A stretch of DNA of 10,297 nucleotides from Limisphaerales bacterium (GTDB taxonomy: Bacteria; Verrucomicrobiota; Verrucomicrobiia; Limisphaerales; UBA11358). Of the stretch, positions 1 to 6,985 are shown piece after piece. Where the stretch lies: assembly GCA_003455565.1 (NCBI GenBank), contig DMQW01000001.1, positions 3,995 to 14,291 of the forward strand, read 5' to 3'. Under the pieces are notes generated by a model, which was not told where the DNA came from, did not search any database, and was given only the letters and a program-made list of their open reading frames with translations. A program made the position numbers and the translations under genes. Within the stretch, counting starts at the first letter, position 1. Each line of letters opens with the position of its first letter.

Positions 1-528
1 CGCCAGCGGCTCGTTGAAGGTCAGATGCCCGAAACCGCGCACCGCATTGCTCGTCGTCAAAAACGGCCGCACGCTTTCCGCGTCGAACGCGCCGCTGATC
101 CGGCAGTGGAAATTTTTCGTGGTCTCGCTCTCCTCGCCGCTCAATTTCAATTTCGTCCCCGCCTGCACGAGTTCCAGATCCGGCAGGCTCCAGATCAGAT
201 TGGTGTAGGCCACGGACGTCGTCAACCAGTCCACCGTCTGCCCGCGGATCGCAAAATTCGTTAACGCCACCCGCCCGGTCGCCACCAGCCGGTTGAAGTC
301 ATGCACATTTCCGCGCACGTCCAGGTCCAGCGCCAGCGGCTCGTTGAAGGTCAAATACCCGAAGCCGCGCACCGCATTACTCGTCGTCAAAAACGGCCGC
401 ACACTTTCCGCGTCGAACGCGCCGCTGACCCGGCAATGGAAATTTTTCGTGGCCTCGCTCTCCTCGCCGCTCAATTTCAATTTCGTCCCCGCCTGCACGA
501 GTTCCAGATCCGGCAGGCTCCAGATCAA
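1..528 (-). repeat. Two direct 198-bp repeat copies, period 330 bp, inside the AsmA-like gene
   Basis: Bases 1-198 and 331-528 align without gaps at an offset of exactly 330 bp, so the reading frame is kept. I count nine differences, at 24, 27, 34, 49, 73, 99, 106, 123 and 198 of the first copy, and all are transitions. Six are silent; three change the protein (His/Tyr, Ile/Val, Thr/Ala). Past 198/528 the units are clearly diverged, although both keep a Thr-Asn about 30 residues upstream and similar lead-in residues, so an older 110-residue module underlies both. The first copy meets the window edge, so the array may continue to the left. Confidence 0.93.
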
Positions 529-1800
529 ACTGCCGTAACTAAAATGTGTCCGCACGGAATCCAGCGGCACGCCAGCCGCGACCGCATTGGTGAAGGCCAG
601 CTCGCCGGCCAACTGCACCGTCGGCTCGATGTCATCGCGCCAGTCCGACGCGCCGTTCGTCCATGGCGGCAACCTGAACCGTCCGCTCGCGCGCAGTTGC
701 GGCGGCTGCGTCCACGAAATTTCCGCCAGCCGTTCGCGCGCCTTGGGCGTCAGCAACGCCGCGACCGTGTGCAGATCAAACGCGGAATCATTCGTGAACG
801 TCACCACGCGCGTCGCGATGTTCAGGCTGGCGGCGGCGGCCATTTTTCCACCGCCGAGCTGCACGGATAATTTTGTCATCGCCAGTTCCGGCGCCTGCCA
901 GACACCGTCAACTTCCGCCGCGTCGGCGTTGATTTTTTCGGAGTGGATATCCGCCGCGCGCACCGTCCACACCAGCCGGAATGGTTGCAGGTTCGTCCAG
1001 AAACCCCATGACTCATCCAGCTCCACCGGCGCCTCCGCTGGCGCGGTGAGGTTCGCGGCCAGTTGCACCTGGTGGCCGGAAAACCACGGCGTCCGCACCT
1101 CGGGCACCCGGCCATTCAGCCGCAGCGTGAACGAATGCACGTCGCGCGCGTCGCCGTTCAGCGCCACATTGAACTCCGGCTGGCCTTGAAACTTGAGCGT
1201 GCGCAGCGTGTCGGAAAATTTTTCCAGCGGCCGGCCGGCACCGTGGCCGCCGGGTTTCTGCCCGGAAAAAATTGGCCAGTTGCGGATTTCCGGGGCGTGC
1301 GCCACCTCGCCGGACAGGGTGATTTTTGCGCCGGCAAAATCCGCGCGGAACTGGTCGAGCGACCAGGTGCCGTTCGTCTGGAAATGCAGTTCAGATTGAA
1401 GATTCAACAGCACCAGCGCATTCGTCGGCGAAACTGGCAGGGTGAATTTTCCGTTGCGCAAGACGAGTCCGTCCACTTGAAACCGCCCGTGAAACAGCGC
1501 GGGGTAATTCAGCCGCAGTTGCACTTCGCCGGCGGTGAGCGCGGGCCGGTCGGAATTTTTGGTTTCACCGAGGCGGACATTTTCCGCAACAAAGCCGTGG
1601 ATGAAGCGGAGGCGCATCCGGGAAAATTCCAACGGCACGTCGTGTTCCCGCAGCGCGGCCACGAGCCGCGTTTTTAAAAAATCGGGCAGGCCGACCAGGT
1701 TGAACCAGGCCAAAGCATAGAGCGCCACCAGCGCGACGGCCCAGACCGCAAAGCGGAGACAGCGGAAAGCGATGCGACATTTGCGCCAGAATCCGGGCAT
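1..1800 (-). CDS. AsmA-like inner-membrane-anchored protein, 3' end missing (partial)
   Basis: The frame is open for 600 codons from ATG at 1800 to the window edge, with no stop. The N-terminus has basic residues (W-R-K-C-R) followed by a hydrophobic segment at about residues 15-37, then a long beta-rich region without further membrane segments. This is the layout of AsmA/YhdP/TamB-type proteins, which are inner-membrane-anchored periplasmic proteins tied to outer-membrane assembly or lipid transport. The family call rests on that layout, early phrases such as LEFSRMRLRF and GEVQLRLNYPALF, and repeated short beta modules, so it is moderate. Residues 425-490 and 535-600 are near-identical copies (W-S-L-P-D-L-E-L-V-Q to T-F-N-E-P-L-A) with a 110-residue period. 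The start lies one base after the TGA of the DUF4340-like gene and has no Shine-Dalgarno motif, so translation is probably coupled. It is the last visible gene of the five-gene ABC operon. Confidence 0.7.
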   Translation of the reverse strand, partial: MPGFWRKCRIAFRCLRFAVWAVALVALYALAWFNLVGLPDFLKTRLVAALREHDVPLEFSRMRLRFIHGFVAENVRLGETKNSDRPALTAGEVQLRLNYPALFHGRFQVDGLVLRNGKFTLPVSPTNALVLLNLQSELHFQTNGTWSLDQFRADFAGAKITLSGEVAHAPEIRNWPIFSGQKPGGHGAGRPLEKFSDTLRTLKFQGQPEFNVALNGDARDVHSFTLRLNGRVPEVRTPWFSGHQVQLAANLTAPAEAPVELDESWGFWTNLQPFRLVWTVRAADIHSEKINADAAEVDGVWQAPELAMTKLSVQLGGGKMAAAASLNIATRVVTFTNDSAFDLHTVAALLTPKARERLAEISWTQPPQLRASGRFRLPPWTNGASDWRDDIEPTVQLAGELAFTNAVAAGVPLDSVRTHFSYGSLIWSLPDLELVQAGTKLKLSGEESEATKNFHCRVSGAFDAESVRPFLTTSNAVRGFGYLTFNEPLALDLDVRGNVHDFNRLVATGRVALTNFAIRGQTVDWLTTSVAYTNLIWSLPDLELVQAGTKLKLSGEESETTKNFHCRISGAFDAESVRPFLTTSNAVRGFGHLTFNEPLA

Positions 1801-1801
1801 A

Positions 1802-3592
1802 TCACGGGGCATCCGGCGGGATGGTCAGATGCGCGGCGACTAGCGCGCAGAGCGGCGCCGGAAACACAAATGTCCAGCGTTCGCCATCCAGTGTGACCGC
1901 AGCAAACACGGTTTGTAATTGCGGCACGACTCCACCAAAGTCCACGATCCGTTTTTCGCCGGTTTTCAATTCCACGGTCAGTTCAAGGTTGTTTGTGTTC
2001 AGCCCGAATTTTTCCGGCGCGGGGAAATTCCGTCCGACCCAGCCAGTGGCGGCCAGTTCGCCGAGGCGATGAACCGTTTCCTCAACGGCGAGCGGATCGA
2101 TGATGCCCTGCGAGCCGGGCGCGAGCGACCACGAGTTCGCGCCGGTGCGGAGAAGCTGCCGCGTCTTGCCGCCCTGATGCAGCGTGACCTGGGCGACGTT
2201 CGTCTCGGAAAAACTCCAGATGCGCCGGTCGCGGAATTCCCAGCCGTTCTCCGGCAGCCGGTTGAAATCGTTGGTCGTCAGCGCATAGACAAAATCCTCA
2301 TCCGCGCGTTTGACAAAAACCTTGTTCGTCTCTGTCGCGCCAAAAAGCAATTGTGCCAGCACGCTGTTGGTGTCGCCCGCGCCGGTGCGCAGGGTGATCG
2401 TCCGCGACGGCGGCGCGAGGCCGCGACTTTGCAGATCCACTGCGGTGCTGACGTCCTTGACAAATTCCAGCACTCTGAAACCGGCCAGCAGCCGGACGAA
2501 CGCCTGGACATTGTCCGCATCCGCCGGAAATTTTTCGCCGACGACCGACCACGAATTTGTGCCGCTCAACTGCAAGGTGAACCCGACGGAATTGGTTTCG
2601 CCGCGCACCTCGATTTCGGCGACAGGCGCGGTGAGTTCGAATAATTGCGGGTCGAGGAACGTGTGCCACTCGCCGCGCCAGGGCAACAATGATTCTTTGG
2701 CGGTGGCGAGAACGGCCCCGCTGTCTTCGCGCCGCACGAAAATCTGCGCGGGATTTTCCGTTGAACTTTTCCCGGCATGGACGGCGGCAAAATAATTTGT
2801 GCCGCGCCCGAGCCACACATCCAGTTCGGCGGGCTGCAGGCCGAACGCGGCCAGATCCGCCTTCGGATCGTCGCTGACAAATTTGACGCGCGCCGTGCGG
2901 AGCTGCTGCAACGCGGCGGTGATGCGCAGGCTGTCGGCGCGGGCTGGCCCCGGACGGATCATGTGCCACAGATGGTTCGTCGGGTCGCGCCGCAGTTCGA
3001 TGGCTTTCGCGCCATTGGTGATGACAATCCAGTCGCACACGCCGGCAGCGTCCACGAGCGCGGTATCGCGCCAGTCGCCGGCGGAATGCGGGAGAAGCTG
3101 GAGCCACGCGGTATCCGTCACGAAGGCGCCGTTCCCGCCGACAACGCGCACATAAACGCCGTCGCCCGGCGCGGTTTTATTGCCGATGCGCAACTGCCAG
3201 CTTTGTTCGCCCGCCTGGATGACCACAAAGAATTGGGGGTTTTCAAAACCGAATTCGCGGTCGGCGTTTTGGTGGCCGCGCAGGTCGCCGGCCGTGAGGC
3301 GCAGAACGGGAACCAGTTTTTCAACTGCCGCCAGCAGGGTTTCGATGCCGGCGGCCTGCGCGGAATAGGCAATGGGTTTTTCCAACTGCCAGACGCCGTT
3401 GGTGCGGATGGCGCTGATTTCGGGCGCGCCGGCGGGGCTGATCTGGATGCCGGTCACCGCACTGGCGCGCAAGCCGGGCAGCAGGCTGGAAACCACCGGG
3501 GCGGCGGGCTGGAAGTAGTGTTCAAAAATCCAGATGAACGCGAACAAGGCCGCCGCCAGCACGAACCAGATGATGGTGGTTTTAGATTTCAT
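1802..3592 (-). CDS. DUF4340-like protein with four internal modules
   Basis: This 596-residue protein has one N-terminal membrane segment (about residues 6-24) and a long exported or periplasmic part. It resembles DUF4340 proteins, often encoded next to GldG-like ABC auxiliary proteins; their biochemical role is not established. Internal repetition is clear. Asn-x(1,2)-Trp motifs place Trp at 68, 209, 348 and 488, spacing 141, 139 and 140. A second landmark near FGFENP (114), FGLQPA (250), RGLAPP (390) and FGLNTN (529) repeats at the same period. I therefore read four tandem modules of about 140 residues (roughly 46-186, 187-322, 323-464, 465-590). The ATG at 3592 overlaps the TGA of the GldG-like gene (ATGA, 4 bp) and has no Shine-Dalgarno motif, pointing to coupled translation. 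The stop is one base before the AsmA-like start. Confidence 0.82.
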   Translation of the reverse strand: MKSKTTIIWFVLAAALFAFIWIFEHYFQPAAPVVSSLLPGLRASAVTGIQISPAGAPEISAIRTNGVWQLEKPIAYSAQAAGIETLLAAVEKLVPVLRLTAGDLRGHQNADREFGFENPQFFVVIQAGEQSWQLRIGNKTAPGDGVYVRVVGGNGAFVTDTAWLQLLPHSAGDWRDTALVDAAGVCDWIVITNGAKAIELRRDPTNHLWHMIRPGPARADSLRITAALQQLRTARVKFVSDDPKADLAAFGLQPAELDVWLGRGTNYFAAVHAGKSSTENPAQIFVRREDSGAVLATAKESLLPWRGEWHTFLDPQLFELTAPVAEIEVRGETNSVGFTLQLSGTNSWSVVGEKFPADADNVQAFVRLLAGFRVLEFVKDVSTAVDLQSRGLAPPSRTITLRTGAGDTNSVLAQLLFGATETNKVFVKRADEDFVYALTTNDFNRLPENGWEFRDRRIWSFSETNVAQVTLHQGGKTRQLLRTGANSWSLAPGSQGIIDPLAVEETVHRLGELAATGWVGRNFPAPEKFGLNTNNLELTVELKTGEKRIVDFGGVVPQLQTVFAAVTLDGERWTFVFPAPLCALVAAHLTIPPDAP

Positions 3593-5067
3593 TTGCGACG
3601 CACGAGCCAGACGAGCCAGCCGAAGAAAAGCACGCCGCCGGGCAGCGCGCCGAGCAGGAGCCAGTTCAATTGCTGTTTCTGTTGCCGGGAGATCAGCAGG
3701 CGAAATTCCTCGACCGGACGCGGGCCGATGCCTTCGAGCAACTGGGGCCGGTCAAGCAGCCAGTTCACCGAAGCATTCAGAAAATCAAGGTTGCCGCCAG
3801 CGTCAATATAATGATTGCCGAGAAAAATCGAGTCGCCCGTCACGATGATGCGCGTGGTTCCGCGCAGGTTGGCCATGCCGGCGGCGGCCTTCTGTTCCAC
3901 GGCGCACGCGAGCGGATAGCTGCGCGGCGCGGCGCTGCTGTCGCTGGCGAGCTTTGAGCTTTCGCTGGAAAAAAACAGTTCATCCACCTGCGGCGCGTTG
4001 GCGGGCGGGTTCGGCAAATTCACCTTGGCAACGGGGCGCGGCAAAATGATCTGCAACGCAAATTGCGAGAGCGCGCTGGTGATCAGGTGCTGGCTGAACA
4101 GGCGCACGGTCAGGTCGGAACCGGTGATGGTGCTCTTGCGATCCTGGACGAGGTCGGCGGCGACGTTGACGCCCCAGTGCTGTAAAATCGGTTCGAGGCC
4201 GGTGGCACTTTTCAGCGAGTCGTAATTGAAAAGCACGAACAGCCGTCCGCCTTGCGTAAGATACGAACTGATTTTTTGCAATTCCATTTCTGTCAACGGC
4301 ACGGACGGCGCGGCGATGATGAGCAGGTTGCAATCGAGCGGCACGGTGGCATCGCCGAGCAATTCCAGGTTGGTCACGGAAACATAGTTTTGTTCCAGCA
4401 CCGTGCCGAATTTCAAATAGCCGAAATCGCCGGAGTCGGCCAGCGACGGTTCGCCGTGACCCTGCAAAAAATACGCCTTGAGCGGCTGGGGATTCTCCAG
4501 CGCCAGCAGCATCGCCGTGAACACTAGTTCGCCCTGAAACGCGACGGGCTTGCGACGGAACTCCAGTTCTTTTTCGTCCTTTTCGCGCGGCATCGGCTCC
4601 AGCTTGGTCAGTGTGAGCGCATCGCCGGAAAACCTTTTCACGCGGCCATCACAATCAAAAATGACGAGGTCCTTGTCCGTCGCGGCGGTCAGTTTGTATT
4701 GCGACTTCACCTTCTCCGCCTCGCCCGCGTCGCGGGCATAATCCACCGTGCGGATGGAAATTTTCGGGTTCACCGAACGGTATTCGTTCAGCAGCGCCAC
4801 GATGTCCGGGAAAAAATCCGCCTTGCGGTCGAAGTAAAGCGTCACATTCACGCGGTTGGTCAACGAATGCAGCACGCTCACCGTGCGCGCTGACAGCGCC
4901 ACCCGCGTCTGCGAACTCAAATAAAACCGGTGCGAAAATTTCGCGGCGAGATAATTGGCCATCACCAGCACCGCCAGCACCAATACCGTGCGCAGCACCA
5001 CGTCAAAGCCGATCCGCCAGCGGCGACCGGGCGAGAAACTGGGACGGAATTTTTGGGCGGCGCTCAT
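3589..5067 (-). CDS. GldG-like ABC transporter auxiliary protein
   Basis: This 492-residue protein has a membrane segment near each end (about 22-42 and 467-489) and a large soluble region between, probably periplasmic. It matches the GldG / ABC_transp_aux layout. An N-terminal thioredoxin-like part (about 72-125) starts with V-N-V-T-L-Y-F-D. The family motif QGHGE is at 202-206. It is followed by a Rossmann/amidotransferase-like stretch (LLIIAAPSVPLTEMELQ to GGRLFVLFN). In Bacteroidota GldG works with GldA and GldF in gliding and protein secretion. In other phyla the homologues are of unknown function, so gliding should not be assumed here. The start is one base after the permease stop and is preceded by GGAAATAAA, a weak ribosome-binding sequence. 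Its 3' end overlaps the DUF4340-like gene by 4 bp. Confidence 0.85.
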   Translation of the reverse strand: MSAAQKFRPSFSPGRRWRIGFDVVLRTVLVLAVLVMANYLAAKFSHRFYLSSQTRVALSARTVSVLHSLTNRVNVTLYFDRKADFFPDIVALLNEYRSVNPKISIRTVDYARDAGEAEKVKSQYKLTAATDKDLVIFDCDGRVKRFSGDALTLTKLEPMPREKDEKELEFRRKPVAFQGELVFTAMLLALENPQPLKAYFLQGHGEPSLADSGDFGYLKFGTVLEQNYVSVTNLELLGDATVPLDCNLLIIAAPSVPLTEMELQKISSYLTQGGRLFVLFNYDSLKSATGLEPILQHWGVNVAADLVQDRKSTITGSDLTVRLFSQHLITSALSQFALQIILPRPVAKVNLPNPPANAPQVDELFFSSESSKLASDSSAAPRSYPLACAVEQKAAAGMANLRGTTRIIVTGDSIFLGNHYIDAGGNLDFLNASVNWLLDRPQLLEGIGPRPVEEFRLLISRQQKQQLNWLLLGALPGGVLFFGWLVWLVRRK

Positions 5068-5068
5068 T

Positions 5069-5824
5069 TTATTTCCAGCGGCGGCTTTCCACCACGCGCA
5101 ACGTCAGGAACAGAAACAGGAACGTCGCGCTCACATAAAAAACCACCGCGCGCACGTCCACCACGCCGCGCGCAAAATCGTGCATCTGCTCGAACAGCCC
5201 GAAGTAGGAAACAATTTGCAACTGCCACGGCTGCGTCGTCGCGGGCAGCGCCTCGGCCAGAAAACCGAGCGAAAACAAGCTCACGCCCAGCACAAAACTG
5301 ATCATCGCCGCCGCCACCTGGCTGCGGGTCAAGGACGACGCAAAACAACCCAGTGACAAAAACAATCCGCCCGTCAGAAAAATTCCCAGAAACATTCCGC
5401 CCACCGTGCCCGCGTCCAGCGCGGAATTCTGGCTGGTGAAATGTTGCACGATGAACAGGCACGCCAGCAGCGGCAGCCACGCGACCAGATAAAAAATAAT
5501 CGCCGCCATGAATTTCGCGGCGACCACCTGCACGTCGCCGACCTGTGTCGTCATGAGCGTTTCAAAGGTTCCTGACGCTTTTTCCAGCGCGAACAGCCGC
5601 ATCGTGATCACCGGCGAAACGAGCAGCACGATCAGCCAGAAAAAATAAGTGCGGTAAAACATTTCCGTCACCGGCATGGGCGACGGGTCGGTGCCGAGGT
5701 TTTGCACCAGCACCACGAAACTCAAGCCCGTCAGCAGCGTCACCGCCGCGATGATGATGTAACCCGCCAACGAAAAGAAAAACGCCGTCAGTTCGCGCCG
5801 CAGCAACGCCCAAAAAATGCTCAT
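5069..5824 (-). CDS. ABC-2 type permease (GldF-like)
   Basis: This 251-residue integral membrane protein has six hydrophobic segments, at about 16-41, 60-76, 104-128, 140-162, 169-192 and 227-243. That is the standard ABC-2 permease fold and length. Two family signatures are visible: the cytoplasmic coupling stretch after helix 2 (RLFALEKASGTFETLMTTQV, 76-95) and the late motif SYFGLFEQMHDFARGVVD (206-223). With the ATPase it should form the transport or mechanical core of the complex, probably as a homodimer since no second permease is present. The substrate cannot be read from the sequence. The start overlaps the ATPase stop by 4 bp and has a good Shine-Dalgarno sequence, which is unusual in this window. 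Confidence 0.9.
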   Translation of the reverse strand: MSIFWALLRRELTAFFFSLAGYIIIAAVTLLTGLSFVVLVQNLGTDPSPMPVTEMFYRTYFFWLIVLLVSPVITMRLFALEKASGTFETLMTTQVGDVQVVAAKFMAAIIFYLVAWLPLLACLFIVQHFTSQNSALDAGTVGGMFLGIFLTGGLFLSLGCFASSLTRSQVAAAMISFVLGVSLFSLGFLAEALPATTQPWQLQIVSYFGLFEQMHDFARGVVDVRAVVFYVSATFLFLFLTLRVVESRRWK

Positions 5825-6768
5825 TCGGCTTCCTCCGTGGTCGGCTTCGTCACCTGCACATAAATGTCCTCCAGCGAATGCCGGCTGCGCGTCAATTCCC
5901 GCAACACCCAGCCACGCTCGCGCACCAGATTAAAAATCGCCGGCCGCAAATCCACCCCGTCGCGCGGCGTCAACGCGCAGCGGAAAAAATCACCTTCGCC
6001 TGGTGTGACATCGTATTGCTCCACCTCCGGCAAATGTTCCCACGCCGCGTTCAAATCCGCCATTGGTGCCGCGATTTCCGCGATGACCTGGCTGCCGCCC
6101 GCCATGCGCCGCTGCAGATTTTCCGGCGTGTCCGACGCCAGCACGCGCCCGTCAAACATGATCAATACGCGCCCGCACATCATTTCCACTTCCGGCAGAA
6201 TGTGCGTGGAAATCAAGACCGTATGTTTCCCGGCGAGACTTTTTATCAACGCGCGGACGGAACGGATTTGATGCGGGTCGAGCCCAATCGTCGGCTCGTC
6301 CAAAATAATTAATTCCGGATCATGCACCAGCGCGTCCGCGAGGCCGACCCGCTGCTTGTAGCCTTTGGAAAGCTGCCCGATGACGCGGCGGCCAACATCG
6401 GTCAGCCCGCACTGTTCCATCACCGTGGTCACGCGCTCACGCGAACGCCGCCAGCCGAGACCTTTCAACCGCGCGCGAAATTTCAGGTATTCGCGGACGC
6501 GCATTTCGGGATAGAGCGGATTATTTTCCGGCATGTAACCAATGCGCCGCCGCACCTCGTCCGAATCATGAAACACGTCGAAGCCCGCCACGCGCACCGT
6601 GCCGCTCGTCGCCGGCAGGAAACCCGACAACACGCGCATCGTCGTGCTTTTGCCCGCGCCGTTCGGGCCGAGCAGGCCGACAATCTCGCCGCGCGCGACC
6701 GTAAACGAAATGTCGTCCACCGCCGTGCGGCCGGCATAGCGCTTCGTCAAATTGGAAACTTGAATCAT
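5821..6768 (-). CDS. ABC transporter ATP-binding protein (GldA-like)
   Basis: This 315-residue cytoplasmic ATPase energises the adjacent ABC-2 permease. Visible motifs in order are the Walker A GPNGAGKST (34-42), the Q-loop region MPENNPLYPEM (79-89), the signature LSKGYKQR (133-140), Walker B LIILDEP (153-159), the D-loop region GLDP (162-165) and the switch His at 189 in STH. The Q-loop carries Glu81 where most ABC ATPases have Gln, and the signature is LSKGY rather than LSGGQ; both are typical of the GldA/NatA-like branch. Residues from about 225 form the C-terminal accessory domain of this branch. It is the first gene of the operon, after a 217-bp intergenic gap. I see no Shine-Dalgarno motif and no convincing -35/-10 pair upstream. 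ATG 6768 is chosen because the family's N-terminus (I-Q-V-S-N-L-T-K-R-Y) begins there. Confidence 0.93.
   Translation of the reverse strand: MIQVSNLTKRYAGRTAVDDISFTVARGEIVGLLGPNGAGKSTTMRVLSGFLPATSGTVRVAGFDVFHDSDEVRRRIGYMPENNPLYPEMRVREYLKFRARLKGLGWRRSRERVTTVMEQCGLTDVGRRVIGQLSKGYKQRVGLADALVHDPELIILDEPTIGLDPHQIRSVRALIKSLAGKHTVLISTHILPEVEMMCGRVLIMFDGRVLASDTPENLQRRMAGGSQVIAEIAAPMADLNAAWEHLPEVEQYDVTPGEGDFFRCALTPRDGVDLRPAIFNLVRERGWVLRELTRSRHSLEDIYVQVTKPTTEEAE
5831..5836 (-). promoter_or_regulatory. Shine-Dalgarno sequence of the ABC permease
   Basis: GGAGGA on the minus strand lies six bases upstream of the permease ATG, inside the last codons of the ATPase gene. It is the only strong anti-16S-type site I find before a start in this window. 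It supports the ATG at 5824 and may raise permease translation above what coupling alone would give. Confidence 0.75.
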
Positions 6769-6885
6769 TGCGTCGTGAACCGTAAAAATCTTCCGTCAGT
6801 CTAGCCGAAAAAAACCCGCTCCGGCGAACAAAATTTCATCGGCACCAACTATTAAATCTCGCGCCAGCGGAAAAAATGCGAAGCA

Positions 6886-6971
6886 CGGCGTTCAGCCCGC
6901 TTCAACGTCCATATTTATTTAACTGGCCGTTTGAGTTGAGTGCTGGCCGCGTTGAAGCGGGCTGAAGCCCG
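6886..6971. repeat. 86-bp inverted-repeat element (REP/MITE-like)
   Basis: The arm ttcagcccgcttcaacg (6891-6907) is the exact reverse complement of 6950-6966. After a two-base mismatch the pairing extends another three base pairs outward, to 6886 and 6971. The 42-bp centre is partly AT-rich (atatttatttaa at 6911-6922). There is no open reading frame and no obvious target-site duplication. A 17-bp perfect arm with this spacing is not expected by chance, so the element is real as a structure. Its class (interspersed REP/MITE-type repeat, terminator or regulatory RNA structure) is inference and depends on genome copy number. Confidence 0.7.
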
Positions 6972-6972
6972 C
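6957..6972 (-). terminator. Candidate 3' hairpin after the alpha-galactosidase gene
   Basis: GCGGGC pairs with GCCCGC around a four-base loop (TTCA on the transcript strand), 14 bp beyond the alpha-galactosidase stop. The stem is short but all but one pair of it are G-C. No T-run follows, so it is not a classical intrinsic terminator. It could stabilise the 3' end or assist termination. It shares bases with the right arm of the longer inverted repeat, so the two structures cannot form together. Confidence 0.4.
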
Positions 6973-6985
6973 CCTCCGAAACAAT

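Noticed and set aside
1..528. The AsmA repeat as a diversity-generating retroelement template/variable pair.
   Set aside because: The differences are transitions at scattered positions and mostly silent, not concentrated at adenines. No reverse transcriptase gene is in the window.
2777..3811. A 344-codon plus-strand open frame across the DUF4340-like and GldG-like genes.
   Set aside because: It lies antisense to two well-supported genes and crosses their junction. Its Arg/Gly/Gln-rich composition shows no domain.
3589..6768. Calling the ABC genes a gliding-motility system.
   Set aside because: GldA/F/G-like genes are widespread in non-gliding bacteria, and no other gliding or type 9 secretion gene is visible here.
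6769..6900. A sigma-70 promoter for the ABC operon (for example TTGTTC with TAGACT).
   Set aside because: The spacing between the candidate boxes is 22 bases, too long, and no other pair was convincing.
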